The notes under the pieces: model-generated
The model's database searches: none
Told to the model about the DNA's origin: nothing
The model's input: the letters and a program-made list of their open reading frames with translations, nothing else
From: Allobosea sp.
GTDB lineage: Bacteria; Pseudomonadota; Alphaproteobacteria; Rhizobiales; Beijerinckiaceae
Direction: 5' to 3'
DNA: 64,000 nt
Assembly (NCBI RefSeq): GCF_017308015.1
Contig: NZ_JAFKFW010000018.1
Span: 1-64,000 of the forward strand
Made by a program: the position numbers and the translations under genes
Part shown: positions 25,012 through 34,192 of the stretch, piece by piece
Numbering within the stretch: the stretch's first letter is position 1
How the letters are laid out: each line of letters starts with the position of its first letter

Positions 25012-25025
25012 TTGATCTTCAGCAA
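25012..25025 (-). promoter_or_regulatory. xfp: putative FixK/Fnr site upstream of phosphoketolase gene
   Basis: Read on the plus strand it is TTGAT-CTTC-AGCAA, one mismatch from TTGAT-N4-ATCAA. It is centred 61 bases upstream of the minus-strand start at 24957, the same spacing as at the other sites. Confidence 0.5.
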
Positions 25026-25184
25026 AGCGCTTCCGCCGCTCAGCGAGTACGAACGAGCCGATCCGCGCAGCGATGATCGAACATCATCAAGGCGTCGATC
25101 TGTTCGAGGTCCGCCGGGAACCCTGATGTAGCCGGGTCGGTGGGAACGGTTTTCTCGATTGCGCCGTGATTGGAGGTAAATCTC

Positions 25185-25715
25185 ATGACGACCGACGATG
25201 TGAGCCGTTACCTCAGCACGCGAGCAGGTTTCAGGTTTCTGGTAAGGCCCGCCCGGCCCGACGACGAAGCGGGCCTAGCCGATTTCTTCACGCACGTTAC
25301 GCCTGAGGACCTGCGCTTTCGGTTTCTGACCACTGTGAGGGAAGTCGGGCATGATCGATTGGCGAACATGACAAAGATCCAGGATGGGCAGACCGAAAAT
25401 TTCATCGCCTTTACCGATGACGGCAAGACGATCATCGCCGCCGGCATGCTCGCTTGCGATGCCGCTTTGGAGAAAGGGGAAGTCGCGATCTCGATCCGGC
25501 GCGAGTACAAGCACAGAGGCGTAGGGTGGGAACTGCTCAGGCATATTTGCGAGTTCGCCGAGGGCAAGGGCCTGAAATCCGTTGAATCTCTCGAAGATCG
25601 GCAAAATCACGAAGCAATCGAGATCGAGCGCGAGCAAGGATTCGAGATTGACGAGTGCCCCGATGATGTCCGTCTCGTCGTACTGAGAAAGAGCCTCCGG
25701 CAAACTCGGTTGTGA
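25185..25715 (+). CDS. GNAT family N-acetyltransferase
   Basis: A 176-residue single-domain GNAT protein. The acetyl-CoA-binding region reads AISIRREYKHRGVGWELLRHICEFAEGKG (family pattern R/QxxGxG/A) near residues 105-130. The ATG at 25185 follows a strong GGAGG ribosome-binding site (25172-25176), so it is chosen over TTG 25170. Similar small acetyltransferases, with a TPEDLRFRFL block as here, also occur as the C-terminal domain of CoA-ligase-type protein acetyltransferases. A role in protein acetylation is possible but not shown. Confidence 0.85.
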   Translation: MTTDDVSRYLSTRAGFRFLVRPARPDDEAGLADFFTHVTPEDLRFRFLTTVREVGHDRLANMTKIQDGQTENFIAFTDDGKTIIAAGMLACDAALEKGEVAISIRREYKHRGVGWELLRHICEFAEGKGLKSVESLEDRQNHEAIEIEREQGFEIDECPDDVRLVVLRKSLRQTRL

Positions 25716-25955
25716 GAGGTGCGGCGGCAGGAATCTCGAATTTTATAGCCCTCGACAAGATCAAGGACGAAATCGCGCGTCCCGATGACGTCGGCGATAT
25801 ACCCGATCGCAATCCAAATGAGATGTCGAAGGCCCCTTGGTGCTTGGAGCAGATCGACCGCATCCCCGATGGGGTTACTTGGCCTGGCCGGCCGCCTGTC
25901 GCATGCTGAGCAGATGCCCTGGACCTTGTATCGCCTCATTCGTCGGAGATTTAGA

Positions 25956-26960
25956 ATGCGTCCTGTCGTTGCTGCAACTGCAGCTCTCTTCGCCGCGCTC
26001 GCACTGTCGGCGCCAGGAGTTCAGGCGCAATCCCGCATCAAGGCTCTGATCGAGCGTCTGCGCGGCGACACGATGCCCGAGGGCATCGTCAAGACCAACG
26101 GTCGTATAGAAGCGACGCAGATCGACGTCTCATCCAAATATGCCGGCCGTCTGGCGGAGGTCGCGGTCAAGGAGGGCGACGAGGTCACGGCCGGACAAGT
26201 GGTCGCGCGCATCGCCTCTCCGGAATACGAGGCGCAGTTGCGATCCGCGCAGGCGCAGGTGCTGCGAGCGCGCCAGGCACTTGCCGAGGCGGAAGCGCTG
26301 ATCGCCCAGCGCAAGAGCGACCAGATACTCGCCCGTACCGATGCCGAGCGCGGCAAGGAGCTGGTTGCGAAGGGCTATCTCAGCAAGCAGGTCGATGACC
26401 AGCGCTCGGCCAAGGCCGCCGCCGCCGATGCCGCATTGCGCGCGGCCGAGGCGCAGCGCGACCAGGCTCGGTTCGCGATCCATGCCTCCGAGGCCGATGC
26501 CGAGCAGATCAGGGCGATCCTGGTCGATCTGGTGCTGCTGGCGCCACGCAGCGGTCGCGTGCAGTACCAGCTCGCCCGCACCGGTGAGGTCGTCGCGGCC
26601 GGTACGCGCGTCATCACCATCCTCGACCTTTCGGACGTCTACATGACGATCTATCTCCCGGCCGCGCAGGCTGGGCAGCTCGCGCTGGGCGACGAGGCGC
26701 GCATCATTCTTGATCCCGTGCCGCAATATGTCATCCCCGCGACGGTCAGCTTCGTCGCTGCCGACGCGCAGTTCACGCCCAAGGCGGTCGAAACGGCCGA
26801 GGAGCGCGAGAAGCTGGTCTTCCGCGCCAAGCTTCAGGTCGATCGCGATCTGCTCGCCAGGTACCACCGGCAGGTGAAGACCGGCGTGCGCGGGCTCGGC
26901 TTCGTGCGCACCTCTCCCTCCGCGAAATGGCCCGACTCGCTCGCCGTGAAGCTGCCATGA
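25956..26960 (+). CDS. HlyD-family periplasmic adaptor (YhiI-like)
   Basis: A 334-residue membrane-fusion protein. Residues 1-25 are a signal peptide ([12 protein letters not shown]). It has a biotinyl-lipoyl-like half ([26 protein letters not shown]), a coiled-coil hairpin rich in Ala/Gln/Arg (about 95-180), then the second lipoyl half ([25 protein letters not shown]) and a beta-barrel domain. The start ATG is preceded by GGAG. The stop codon overlaps the ATG of the ABC ATPase gene, forming a YhiI-RbbA(YhiH)-YhhJ type export operon. The cargo is unknown. Confidence 0.88.
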   Translation: MRPVVAATAALFAALALSAPGVQAQSRIKALIERLRGDTMPEGIVKTNGRIEATQIDVSSKYAGRLAEVAVKEGDEVTAGQVVARIASPEYEAQLRSAQAQVLRARQALAEAEALIAQRKSDQILARTDAERGKELVAKGYLSKQVDDQRSAKAAAADAALRAAEAQRDQARFAIHASEADAEQIRAILVDLVLLAPRSGRVQYQLARTGEVVAAGTRVITILDLSDVYMTIYLPAAQAGQLALGDEARIILDPVPQYVIPATVSFVAADAQFTPKAVETAEEREKLVFRAKLQVDRDLLARYHRQVKTGVRGLGFVRTSPSAKWPDSLAVKLP

Positions 26961-29689
26961 CCGAGGCCGGGCCCGCCGCGAGCCTTGCCGGCGTCACGCA
27001 TCGCTACGGCAAGGTGACGGCCCTCGAAGCGCTGACGCTCGACATCCCATCCGGCCGGATGATCGGCGTGATCGGGCCGGACGGCGTCGGCAAGTCGACC
27101 TTGCTTGCCCTCATCGCCGGGGTGCGGGTGATCCAGCAAGGCAGCGTCCATGCGCTCGGCGGCGACCTGGGCGACAAGACCGAGCGCGAGAGCCGGCGCG
27201 GACGCATCGCCTATATGCCGCAGGGGCTGGGACGGAATCTCTACCCGACGCTTTCGGTCTTCGAGAACATCGATTTCCACGCGAGACTGTTCGGGCAGGA
27301 TGCCGTCGAGCGCCGCAGCCGCATCGACGAACTCCTCAAGGCGACGGGGCTGGATCCGTTTGAGGGGCGGCCGGCCGCCAAGCTCTCCGGCGGCATGAAG
27401 CAGAAGCTCTCGCTCTGCTGCGCACTGATCCACGATCCGGACCTGCTGATCCTCGACGAACCCACCACCGGCGTCGACCCGCTCTCGCGCGGGCAGTTCT
27501 GGGACTTGATCGACACGATCCGCGCCCGTCGCCCGGGCATGAGCGTCATCGTCGCCACCGCCTATATGGAGGAGGCCGAGCGCTTCGATTGGCTGGTCGC
27601 GATGGACGATGGCAGGGCGATCGCGACGGGCACGCCCGGAGAATTACGCGAGAAGGCGAACCAATCCACGCTGGAAGATGCCTTCGTTGCATTGCTGCCG
27701 GAGGCCAAGCGCGCGCAGCACAAGGACGTCGTGCTGCGGCAGCGGACGGCGAGCGACGACGCCACGCCCGCGATCGAGGCCGAAGGCCTGACTCGGCGCT
27801 TCGGCGATTTCGTAGCGGTTGACCATGTCAGCTTCCGCATCGGGCGGGGCGAGATCTTCGGCTTCCTCGGCTCGAATGGCTGCGGCAAGTCGACGACGAT
27901 GAAGATGCTGACCGGCCTGCTGCCGGCGAGCGAGGGCACGGCAAAACTCTTCGGCCAGCCGCTCGCGGCCGACGACATGGAGACGCGACGTCATGTCGGT
28001 TACATGTCGCAGGCCTTCTCGCTCTACAGCGAGCTGACGGTCCGCCAGAATCTCGTGCTCCATGCCGAACTCTACCATCTGCCGCCGGCCGATATCCCCG
28101 GTCGCATCGCCGAGCTCCTGACCCGCTTCGACCTCGTGGAGGTCGTCGACGAGCGGCCCGACAGTCTGCCGCTCGGTATCCGCCAGCGGCTGCAACTCGC
28201 CGTCGCCGTCCTGCACCGCCCGGCGATGCTGATCCTGGACGAGCCGACCTCGGGCGTCGACCCGATCGCGCGCGACGCCTTCTGGCGCACGCTGATCGAC
28301 CTTTCGCGCGATGACGGCGTCACCATCTTCCTCTCGACCCATTTCATGAACGAGGCGGAGCGCTGCGACCGCATCTCCTTCATGCATGCCGGCAAGGTCC
28401 TGGCAGTCGGAACGCCGCAGGAACTGGTGGAGAAGCGCGGCGCCGGCACGCTGGAGGAGGCCTTCGTCGCCTATCTCAAGGAGGCCGCCGGCATCGAGGA
28501 TGCAGCTGCGGAACCGGCAGCCGTCCCCGCCGCCGTTCTCCGGTCGGCGCCGGCGGCGCACCTCTTCGATCCGCGCCGACTCTGGGCCTGTGCCCGGCGG
28601 GAGACGATGGAGCTGCTGCGCGACCCGATCCGGCTGAGCTTCGCCTTTCTCGGGCCGGTGCTGTTAATGCTGGCCTTTGGCTTCGGCATCTCCTTCGACG
28701 TCGAGAACCTGAAGTTCGCGGCGTTCGATCAGGACAATTCGATGGAGAGCCGGCAATTGGTCGAGGCTTTCTCCAGCTCGCGCTATTTTTCGGAGCAGGC
28801 GCCGATCCGGTCCACGGCGGAGCTTGATCAGCGCCTGCGAAGCGGTGAGCTCCAGCTCGCGATCGAGATCCCGTCTTCCTTCGGTCGCGATCTGATGAGC
28901 GGGCGCGTGCCGGAATTGTCGGTCTGGCTCGACGGGGCGATGCCGTTCCGGGCCGAGACGACGCGCGGCTACGTCACGGGGCTGGCGACGCAATACGCTC
29001 AGGGCTTCGCCGCCGGCCATGCCGCATCGAGCCATGCGCCGGCGCCCTTCACGATCGAGGCGCGCTTCCGCTACAATCAGGCCTTCAAGAGCGCCAATGC
29101 GATGGTGCCCAGCGTGATCATGCTGATGCTGATCCTGATCCCGGCGATCATGTCGGCGATCGGCGTGGTCCGCGAGAAGGAAACCGGATCGATCGCCAAT
29201 TTCCGCTCGACGCCGATCAGTCGCTTCGAATTCCTGTTCGGCAAGCAACTGCCCTATATCGCGATCGCGATGGGCAGCTTCGCGATGCTGGTCCTGATCG
29301 CGCTGTTCATCTTCCAGGTTCCGATCAAGGGCTCGGCCTGGGTCCTGGCGCTCGCGACCCTGCTCTATGTCTCGGCGACGACCGGTTTCGGCCAGCTCAT
29401 CTCCAGCTTCACGCGCACGCAGGTGGCCGCCGTCTTCGCCACCGCGATCCTGTCGATCATCCCGGCGGTGAATTTCTCCGGCCTGATGGTGCCGGTCGCC
29501 TCGCTTTCGGGCGGTGGCCGCCTCCTCGGGATGAGCCTGCCGCCGGCCTGGTATCAGCCGGTCAGCGTCGGCGTCTTCACCAAGGGGCTGGGCGCGGCCG
29601 AACTCTGGCCCAACCTGCTGGCGCTCGGCGGCTTCTTCCTGCTCTTCCTCGTCGTCGCGCAACTCGCCTTGCGCAAGCAGGAAGCCTGA
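26957..29689 (+). CDS. ABC exporter with two ATPase domains fused to a permease (RbbA/YhiH-like)
   Basis: A 910-residue protein. The first ATPase domain (about 8-235) has Walker [10 protein letters not shown], signature LSGGMKQKL and Walker [14 protein letters not shown]. The second (about 270-500) has GSNGCGKST and [12 protein letters not shown], but a weak signature, [10 protein letters not shown]. The C-terminal part (about 545-905) is an ABC-2 membrane domain with a large extracytoplasmic loop and six helices. This matches the RbbA/YhiH family. It is translationally coupled to the HlyD-like gene and one base apart from the YhhJ-like permease gene, so the three form one export system. Confidence 0.9.
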   Translation: MTEAGPAASLAGVTHRYGKVTALEALTLDIPSGRMIGVIGPDGVGKSTLLALIAGVRVIQQGSVHALGGDLGDKTERESRRGRIAYMPQGLGRNLYPTLSVFENIDFHARLFGQDAVERRSRIDELLKATGLDPFEGRPAAKLSGGMKQKLSLCCALIHDPDLLILDEPTTGVDPLSRGQFWDLIDTIRARRPGMSVIVATAYMEEAERFDWLVAMDDGRAIATGTPGELREKANQSTLEDAFVALLPEAKRAQHKDVVLRQRTASDDATPAIEAEGLTRRFGDFVAVDHVSFRIGRGEIFGFLGSNGCGKSTTMKMLTGLLPASEGTAKLFGQPLAADDMETRRHVGYMSQAFSLYSELTVRQNLVLHAELYHLPPADIPGRIAELLTRFDLVEVVDERPDSLPLGIRQRLQLAVAVLHRPAMLILDEPTSGVDPIARDAFWRTLIDLSRDDGVTIFLSTHFMNEAERCDRISFMHAGKVLAVGTPQELVEKRGAGTLEEAFVAYLKEAAGIEDAAAEPAAVPAAVLRSAPAAHLFDPRRLWACARRETMELLRDPIRLSFAFLGPVLLMLAFGFGISFDVENLKFAAFDQDNSMESRQLVEAFSSSRYFSEQAPIRSTAELDQRLRSGELQLAIEIPSSFGRDLMSGRVPELSVWLDGAMPFRAETTRGYVTGLATQYAQGFAAGHAASSHAPAPFTIEARFRYNQAFKSANAMVPSVIMLMLILIPAIMSAIGVVREKETGSIANFRSTPISRFEFLFGKQLPYIAIAMGSFAMLVLIALFIFQVPIKGSAWVLALATLLYVSATTGFGQLISSFTRTQVAAVFATAILSIIPAVNFSGLMVPVASLSGGGRLLGMSLPPAWYQPVSVGVFTKGLGAAELWPNLLALGGFFLLFLVVAQLALRKQEA

Positions 29690-29690
29690 G

Positions 29691-30824
29691 ATGGCGGCAC
29701 TCCTGATCCATCTCCAGAATATCCTGCGCCTCGTCGTGAAGGAGCTGCGCAGCCTCAGGGCCGACCCGATCATGCTGGTGCTGGTGGTCTACACCTTCAG
29801 CATCGCCGTCTACACGGTCGCGACCGGGGTGAAGCTGGAGGCGCGCGACCTCACGATCGGCATCGTCGACGAGGACCAGTCCGAGTTCTCCCGCAGCCTG
29901 CTCGGCGCCTTCGGCCCACCGCTGTTCAAGGTTTCGAAGCGCATCGCGGCGGGCGAGATCGACGCCGAGATGAATTCCGGCCGCCTCGTCTTCGTGCTGG
30001 AAATCCCGCCTCGGTTCCAGGCGGACCTGCTCGCCGGGCGGCAGACGGCGGTGCAGCTCAACATCGACGCCACCGCGATGACCCAGGCCGGCAACGGCAC
30101 CGTCTATATCCAGCAGATCATCGCGCAGGAGATCGCCAACCGGCAGGCCGGGCGCGAGACGACGACTCCGCTGCCGATCAACCTGGTGGTGCGGGCGCGC
30201 TTCAATCCCAATCTCGATTCCGGCTGGTTCTCCTCGGTGATGCAGGTGCTGAACAACGTCACCCTGCTGACCATCATCCTGACCGGCGCGGCGCTGATCC
30301 GCGAGCGCGAGCAGGGCACGGTCGAGCATCTCCTGGTGATGCCGATCACGCCGGTGGAGATCATGCTCGCCAAGATGACGGCGAACGCGCTGGTCATTCT
30401 TGTCGCGGCGGTGGCTTCGCTCGTCTTCGTGGTCGAAGGTGCGCTCGGCGTGCCGATCGCGGGCTCGCTCCTGCTCTTCGTGCTGGGAACGGCGATCTAT
30501 GCCTTCGCGGTGGCGGCGCTCGGCATCCTGCTCGGCACGCTGGCGACGACGATGGGCCAGTTCGGCCTGCTCGCCATCCCGGTTTTCGTGGTCACGCAAC
30601 TGCTCTCCGGCGCGACGACGCCGATGGAGAGCATGCCGATCTGGCTGCAATGGATCATGCGGGTCTTCTCGCCGACGCCGCATTTCGTCACCTTTTCGCA
30701 AGGCGTGCTCTATCGCGGCGCCGGTCTCGACGTGATCTGGCCCGAGATCGCCAAGATCGTCGCGATCGGCGCCGCCTATTTCGCTTTCGCGCTCGCCCGC
30801 TTCCGGAAGGTGATCTTCGCGTGA
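29691..30824 (+). CDS. ABC-2 type permease (YhhJ-like)
   Basis: A 377-residue membrane protein of the ABC-2 family. One N-terminal helix is followed by a periplasmic loop (about 45-175) and then five or so C-terminal helices. The ABC-2 motif region REREQGTVEHLLVMPITPVEIMLAK is near residues 203-227, followed by PMESMPIWLQWIMRVFSPTPHF. It starts one base after the stop of the RbbA-like gene. It likely forms a heterodimeric pore with the permease domain of that protein. Confidence 0.9.
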   Translation: MAALLIHLQNILRLVVKELRSLRADPIMLVLVVYTFSIAVYTVATGVKLEARDLTIGIVDEDQSEFSRSLLGAFGPPLFKVSKRIAAGEIDAEMNSGRLVFVLEIPPRFQADLLAGRQTAVQLNIDATAMTQAGNGTVYIQQIIAQEIANRQAGRETTTPLPINLVVRARFNPNLDSGWFSSVMQVLNNVTLLTIILTGAALIREREQGTVEHLLVMPITPVEIMLAKMTANALVILVAAVASLVFVVEGALGVPIAGSLLLFVLGTAIYAFAVAALGILLGTLATTMGQFGLLAIPVFVVTQLLSGATTPMESMPIWLQWIMRVFSPTPHFVTFSQGVLYRGAGLDVIWPEIAKIVAIGAAYFAFALARFRKVIFA

Positions 30825-31013
30825 AGCCGTCCATGCCGTGGCGCGGCAAATCCGGATCTTGAACTGATCGTTGCGGTTCAAAAGGAGGCCATGTCAGCCA
30901 TGCGGAAGCCCGCCGGCGGAAAATGCCGATCAGCCAAGCCGCCTCGGCCGCGCCAGTGAGCGCGGAACAGCCTCAGATAGGACACGGGACCTGAATTCGG
31001 GATCGACAGCGCG

Positions 31014-31820
31014 TCAGGCAGTGATTTGATCCGCAAAGATGGTCCGGCCCCGCTCGCCGGAGAAATACTGCTTCAGCCAGGGATTCTCGTGCATCAGCAG
31101 ATCCTCCAGCGTGCCGAGGGCGATGATCTTGCCTTTTGCGATAGCCGCGATTCTGTCGCAGGTTGTATGAAGGCTGCTCAGATCATGGGTGATCATCATC
31201 ACCGTGAGGTTCAGGCTCGCCTTGAGGGTCAGCAGAAGCTGATCGAAGGCATCGGCCGCGATCGGGTCGAGCCCCGAGGTCGGCTCGTCGAGAAACAGAA
31301 TTTCTGGATCGAGGGCGAGTGCCCGGGCCAGCGCTGCGCGCTTGGTCATGCCGCCAGAGAGCTCCGCCGGATACTTTTCCGCAGCATCGAGCGGTAGCCC
31401 GACCATATCGAGCTTGAGCATCGCCAGTTCAGTCAGCAGCCTCGGCGACAGATGCAGAATCTCGCGCATCGGAAGCTGGATATTCTCGACGATCGTCAAG
31501 GACGAGAACAGGGCGCCCTGCTGGAACATCACGCCGCAGCGCTGTTCGAGGGCTCGGCGCTCTGCTTCCCGCAGGTCGTCGAGATTCCTGCCGAATATCT
31601 CGATGACGCCGTTCCGCTTGGGCAGAAGGCCAAGAATTGTTCGCGCCAGGACAGACTTGCCGGAGCCGGATGCGCCGATCACGCCGAGAACCTCACCGCG
31701 CATGATGTCGAGGTCGAGATGGTCCAGCACCGCCTTGTTGCCAAAGACCACTTCGAGGTCCCGGACGCGGATGGCGACCTCATCGCTTTGCGGAGCACGC
31801 TCTTGTTCGGTTGAAGCCAT
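31014..31820 (-). CDS. ABC transporter ATP-binding protein, MlaF-like
   Basis: A 268-residue ATPase with Walker A GASGSGKS, Q-loop MFQQGALFSSLTI, signature LSGGMTKRAALARALALDP and Walker B EILFLDEPTSGLDP. The FQQGALFSSLTV-type Q-loop and the SGGM(x)KRxALARA signature are those of MlaF/Ttg2A, the ATPase of lipid-trafficking MCE transporters. No MlaE permease or MlaD MCE protein is encoded nearby, so it is an orphan and its partner must be elsewhere. A GGAGAG ribosome-binding site precedes the ATG. It follows the universal stress protein gene by 94 bases. Confidence 0.85.
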   Translation of the reverse strand: MASTEQERAPQSDEVAIRVRDLEVVFGNKAVLDHLDLDIMRGEVLGVIGASGSGKSVLARTILGLLPKRNGVIEIFGRNLDDLREAERRALEQRCGVMFQQGALFSSLTIVENIQLPMREILHLSPRLLTELAMLKLDMVGLPLDAAEKYPAELSGGMTKRAALARALALDPEILFLDEPTSGLDPIAADAFDQLLLTLKASLNLTVMMITHDLSSLHTTCDRIAAIAKGKIIALGTLEDLLMHENPWLKQYFSGERGRTIFADQITA

Positions 31821-31869
31821 GGGGTAACTCTCCGGCTCCGACCGGCTGCATCATGGGGCAAGGGGCCGA

Positions 31870-31897
31870 GGCCGCCGGCGGGAGAAGCCGGCAGGCC
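31870..31897 (-). other. GC-rich hairpin between stress protein gene and MlaF-like gene
   Basis: GGCC-GCCGGC, seven-base loop, GCCGGC-A-GGCC, giving about ten paired bases with one bulge. There is no T-run on either strand, so it may be a processing or attenuation structure rather than a rho-independent terminator. Confidence 0.3.
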
Positions 31898-31914
31898 GGA
31901 CTGCGTCCACCCCG

Positions 31915-32805
31915 CTAGTGAGCAAGGAAGAGCGGCACGGGAGAGCTGTCGAGCAGGTCCGCGGTCACGCCGCCCAGCACCCATTCCCTGAAGCGCGAAT
32001 GGCCGTAAGCCCCGACGACCATCAGGTCCGCCGAAATTCTGCGCGCTTCGGCAAGGAGAGCGTCGGTCGCGGATATCTCCGTGTTAAGGACGGTTGCCGT
32101 CGTCTCGACGCCGTGCCGGGCGAGATGGGCACTGATATCGGCGAGGACTTCGGCGCCTCCCATCCTCCCATGGGCCTCTTCCCTGACCGTGACGATATGG
32201 ACCTCTGTCGCGCGAGCGATCAGAGGCAGGGCCTCGGCCACGGCTCGGGCGCTCTGCCGCGTATCGGTCCATCCGATCAGCACGGTCTTGATGGGAGACC
32301 GTAACGCGGCGTTTGGCGGCAGAAGGAACAGTCCTCTACCTCCGTCGAACATGACGCTCTCGATCATGGAGCGCCAGCGGCTGTTGCCATCATCGCGCGG
32401 GCAGGTCGCGATGAAGAGGTCGTTCCAACGCGCTTCGCTGGTGACGGCCTGTTCGAGAAGACCGGGGAAACCGTCCAGCCGGCGCAGCTCATGCGTGGGG
32501 TCCAGCCGCGCCAGGCGCTGCCGAAGCCGCTTCTCGCTGACGTCTCCTTCCTCCGTCGCTGCATCAACCAATTGGCCGATCGCGGTGATACCGAAGTCTC
32601 CGGCGAAGAGAGCGGGATCGGGCAGAAGGTTCGTGAAGATGCCGGTGATCCGAGCTCCGAAGCTCGCGGCGAGGGCTTCGGCGTGAGCAAGGCGGGTTTC
32701 GTCTTCGGGAGAACCATCGAGATGGGTGGCGATGTCGCGATAGGCCGTGCCGCGAACGGCATGCGCCTTCGCTACGGTGCTCGAAGAGAGAGTAATGTCG
32801 TTCAT
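31915..32805 (-). CDS. tandem universal stress protein (two UspA domains)
   Basis: A 296-residue protein with two UspA-like domains. The second ends with the ATP-binding-type block DLMVVGAYGHSRFREWVLGGVT (family G-2x-G-9x-G-S/T). The first is more divergent. The ATG at 32805 has a GGAGG ribosome-binding site; upstream in-frame ATGs at 32880 and 32982 are less likely because the first lies on the FixK site. Two-domain Usps are common members of low-oxygen regulons. The predicted role is stress survival under oxygen limitation. Confidence 0.88.
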   Translation of the reverse strand: MNDITLSSSTVAKAHAVRGTAYRDIATHLDGSPEDETRLAHAEALAASFGARITGIFTNLLPDPALFAGDFGITAIGQLVDAATEEGDVSEKRLRQRLARLDPTHELRRLDGFPGLLEQAVTSEARWNDLFIATCPRDDGNSRWRSMIESVMFDGGRGLFLLPPNAALRSPIKTVLIGWTDTRQSARAVAEALPLIARATEVHIVTVREEAHGRMGGAEVLADISAHLARHGVETTATVLNTEISATDALLAEARRISADLMVVGAYGHSRFREWVLGGVTADLLDSSPVPLFLAH

Positions 32806-32869
32806 GCCAACCTCCGCGTCGATGGCAGTTCCCGGTGCGCTATCGAACGACGGAAGCACGTCGGTCACA

Positions 32870-32883
32870 TTGATTTTCATCAA
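32870..32883. promoter_or_regulatory. FixK/Fnr site between Usp and alcohol dehydrogenase genes
   Basis: TTGAT-TTTC-ATCAA, a perfect match to the consensus. It is centred 72 bases upstream of the Usp start (32805, minus) and 104 bases upstream of the alcohol dehydrogenase start (32981, plus). It most likely serves the Usp gene, and possibly both. Confidence 0.7.
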
Positions 32884-32980
32884 ACGCACGCGTGTTTTTT
32901 CGCGGTTTTGCGCTGTGTCAAATCCAACAGCACCGGTTTGCGGCAGGCTGATTTCATCTCGTCGATATCGGAGAGCGATC

Positions 32981-34114
32981 ATGTCGCCAGTTCTTCAATC
33001 TGATGTGAGGCCTTCGCAGGGAAACACGCGAAAGGCCCGGCCCAGGATGATGTGCGCGGCCGTATTCGTGGAGCCCGGCCGCATCGAGATCGAGGAAAAG
33101 CCGGTCCCGGATGTCGGACCGCTCGATGCGTTGCTGCGTATCACCACCACGACGATCTGCGGCACCGACGTCCATATCCTCAAGGGTGAGTATCCTGTCG
33201 CGCGCGGCCTCACCATCGGCCATGAACCGGTCGGCGTTATCGAGAAGCTCGGGTCCGAGGTGAGGGGCTTCCGGGAGGGTCAGCGCGTGATCGCCGGCGC
33301 TATAACGCCTTCCGGGCATAGCGCCGCCTGCCTCTGCGGCTGCGCCTCGCAGGATGGCGCCGACACGCGCCACGGCTTCAAGGCCATGGGCGGCTGGCGC
33401 TTCGGCAACACGATCGATGGCGCCCAGGCCGAGTATCTGCTGGTGCCGGACGCCATGGCCAATCTCGCGCATGTGCCTTCAGGGCTGACGGACGAGCAGG
33501 TCCTGATGTGTCCGGACATCATGTCGACCGGGTTCTCCGGCGCCGAAAGCGGTGGGGTCAGGATCGGCGACTGCGTCGCCATCTTTGCGCAAGGTCCGAT
33601 CGGGCTATGCGCCACGGCCGGCGCCCGGCTGATGGGCGCGACGCGCATCATCGCCGTGGAGAGCGTCCCGGAGCGACAGGCGATGGCTCGCAGGCTCGGC
33701 GCCGACGAGATCGTCGACTTTTCCAAGGGCGACCCGGTCGATGAAATCATGCGGCTCACCGATGGCAGAGGTGTCGACGTGGCGATCGAGGCCCTGGGCC
33801 GCCAGGAGACCTTCTCCGCCGCATTGCGGGTGCTGCGTCCCGGCGGAACGCTGTCGTCGCTCGGTGTCTATTCGAGCGACCTGACGATCCCGCTCGGCGC
33901 CTTCGCCGCAGGGCTTGGCGACCACCGCATCGTCACCACGCTCTGCCCCGGCGGGAAGGAACGCATGCGGCGCCTGATCGACGTCGTCGCCTCCAGCCGG
34001 GTCGATCTGGGCCCACTGGTTACGCATCGTTTCCCGCTGGAACGGATCAAGGATGCCTACGAGTTGTTTTCGCATCAGCGCGATGGTGTCCTGAAGGTCG
34101 CGATCACGCCCTGA
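32981..34114 (+). CDS. zinc-dependent secondary alcohol dehydrogenase
   Basis: A 377-residue medium-chain dehydrogenase. The catalytic zinc residues are in TTICGTDVHILKGEY and GHEPVG. The NAD(P)-binding region reads VAIFAQGPIGLCATAGARLMGA. There is no canonical structural-zinc Cys4 lobe; the block GGWRFGNTIDGAQAEYL resembles the clostridial/Thermoanaerobacter secondary-alcohol dehydrogenase group. The ATG at 32981 has GGAGAG in front; 33047 is an alternative. It probably re-oxidises NAD(P)H on aldehydes or ketones during low-oxygen growth. It is followed after 78 bases by the P-type ATPase gene. Confidence 0.85.
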   Translation: MSPVLQSDVRPSQGNTRKARPRMMCAAVFVEPGRIEIEEKPVPDVGPLDALLRITTTTICGTDVHILKGEYPVARGLTIGHEPVGVIEKLGSEVRGFREGQRVIAGAITPSGHSAACLCGCASQDGADTRHGFKAMGGWRFGNTIDGAQAEYLLVPDAMANLAHVPSGLTDEQVLMCPDIMSTGFSGAESGGVRIGDCVAIFAQGPIGLCATAGARLMGATRIIAVESVPERQAMARRLGADEIVDFSKGDPVDEIMRLTDGRGVDVAIEALGRQETFSAALRVLRPGGTLSSLGVYSSDLTIPLGAFAAGLGDHRIVTTLCPGGKERMRRLIDVVASSRVDLGPLVTHRFPLERIKDAYELFSHQRDGVLKVAITP

Positions 34115-34192
34115 ACGCCAGCAGCGAGGAACCAGCGCGTCACCGCGCCCGGACCATCATCAGGGTCGGCGAGTGCATCGAGGGAAACCGGT

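Noticed and set aside
25716-25955. Small frames between the acetyltransferase and HlyD-like genes
   Set aside because: Short, no ribosome-binding site, no recognisable sequence; treated as a spacer.
32908-32921. TTGCG-CTGT-GTCAA, a possible second FixK site upstream of the alcohol dehydrogenase gene
   Set aside because: The left arm has two mismatches; the spacing (about 66 bases to the start) is attractive but the sequence is too weak to list.
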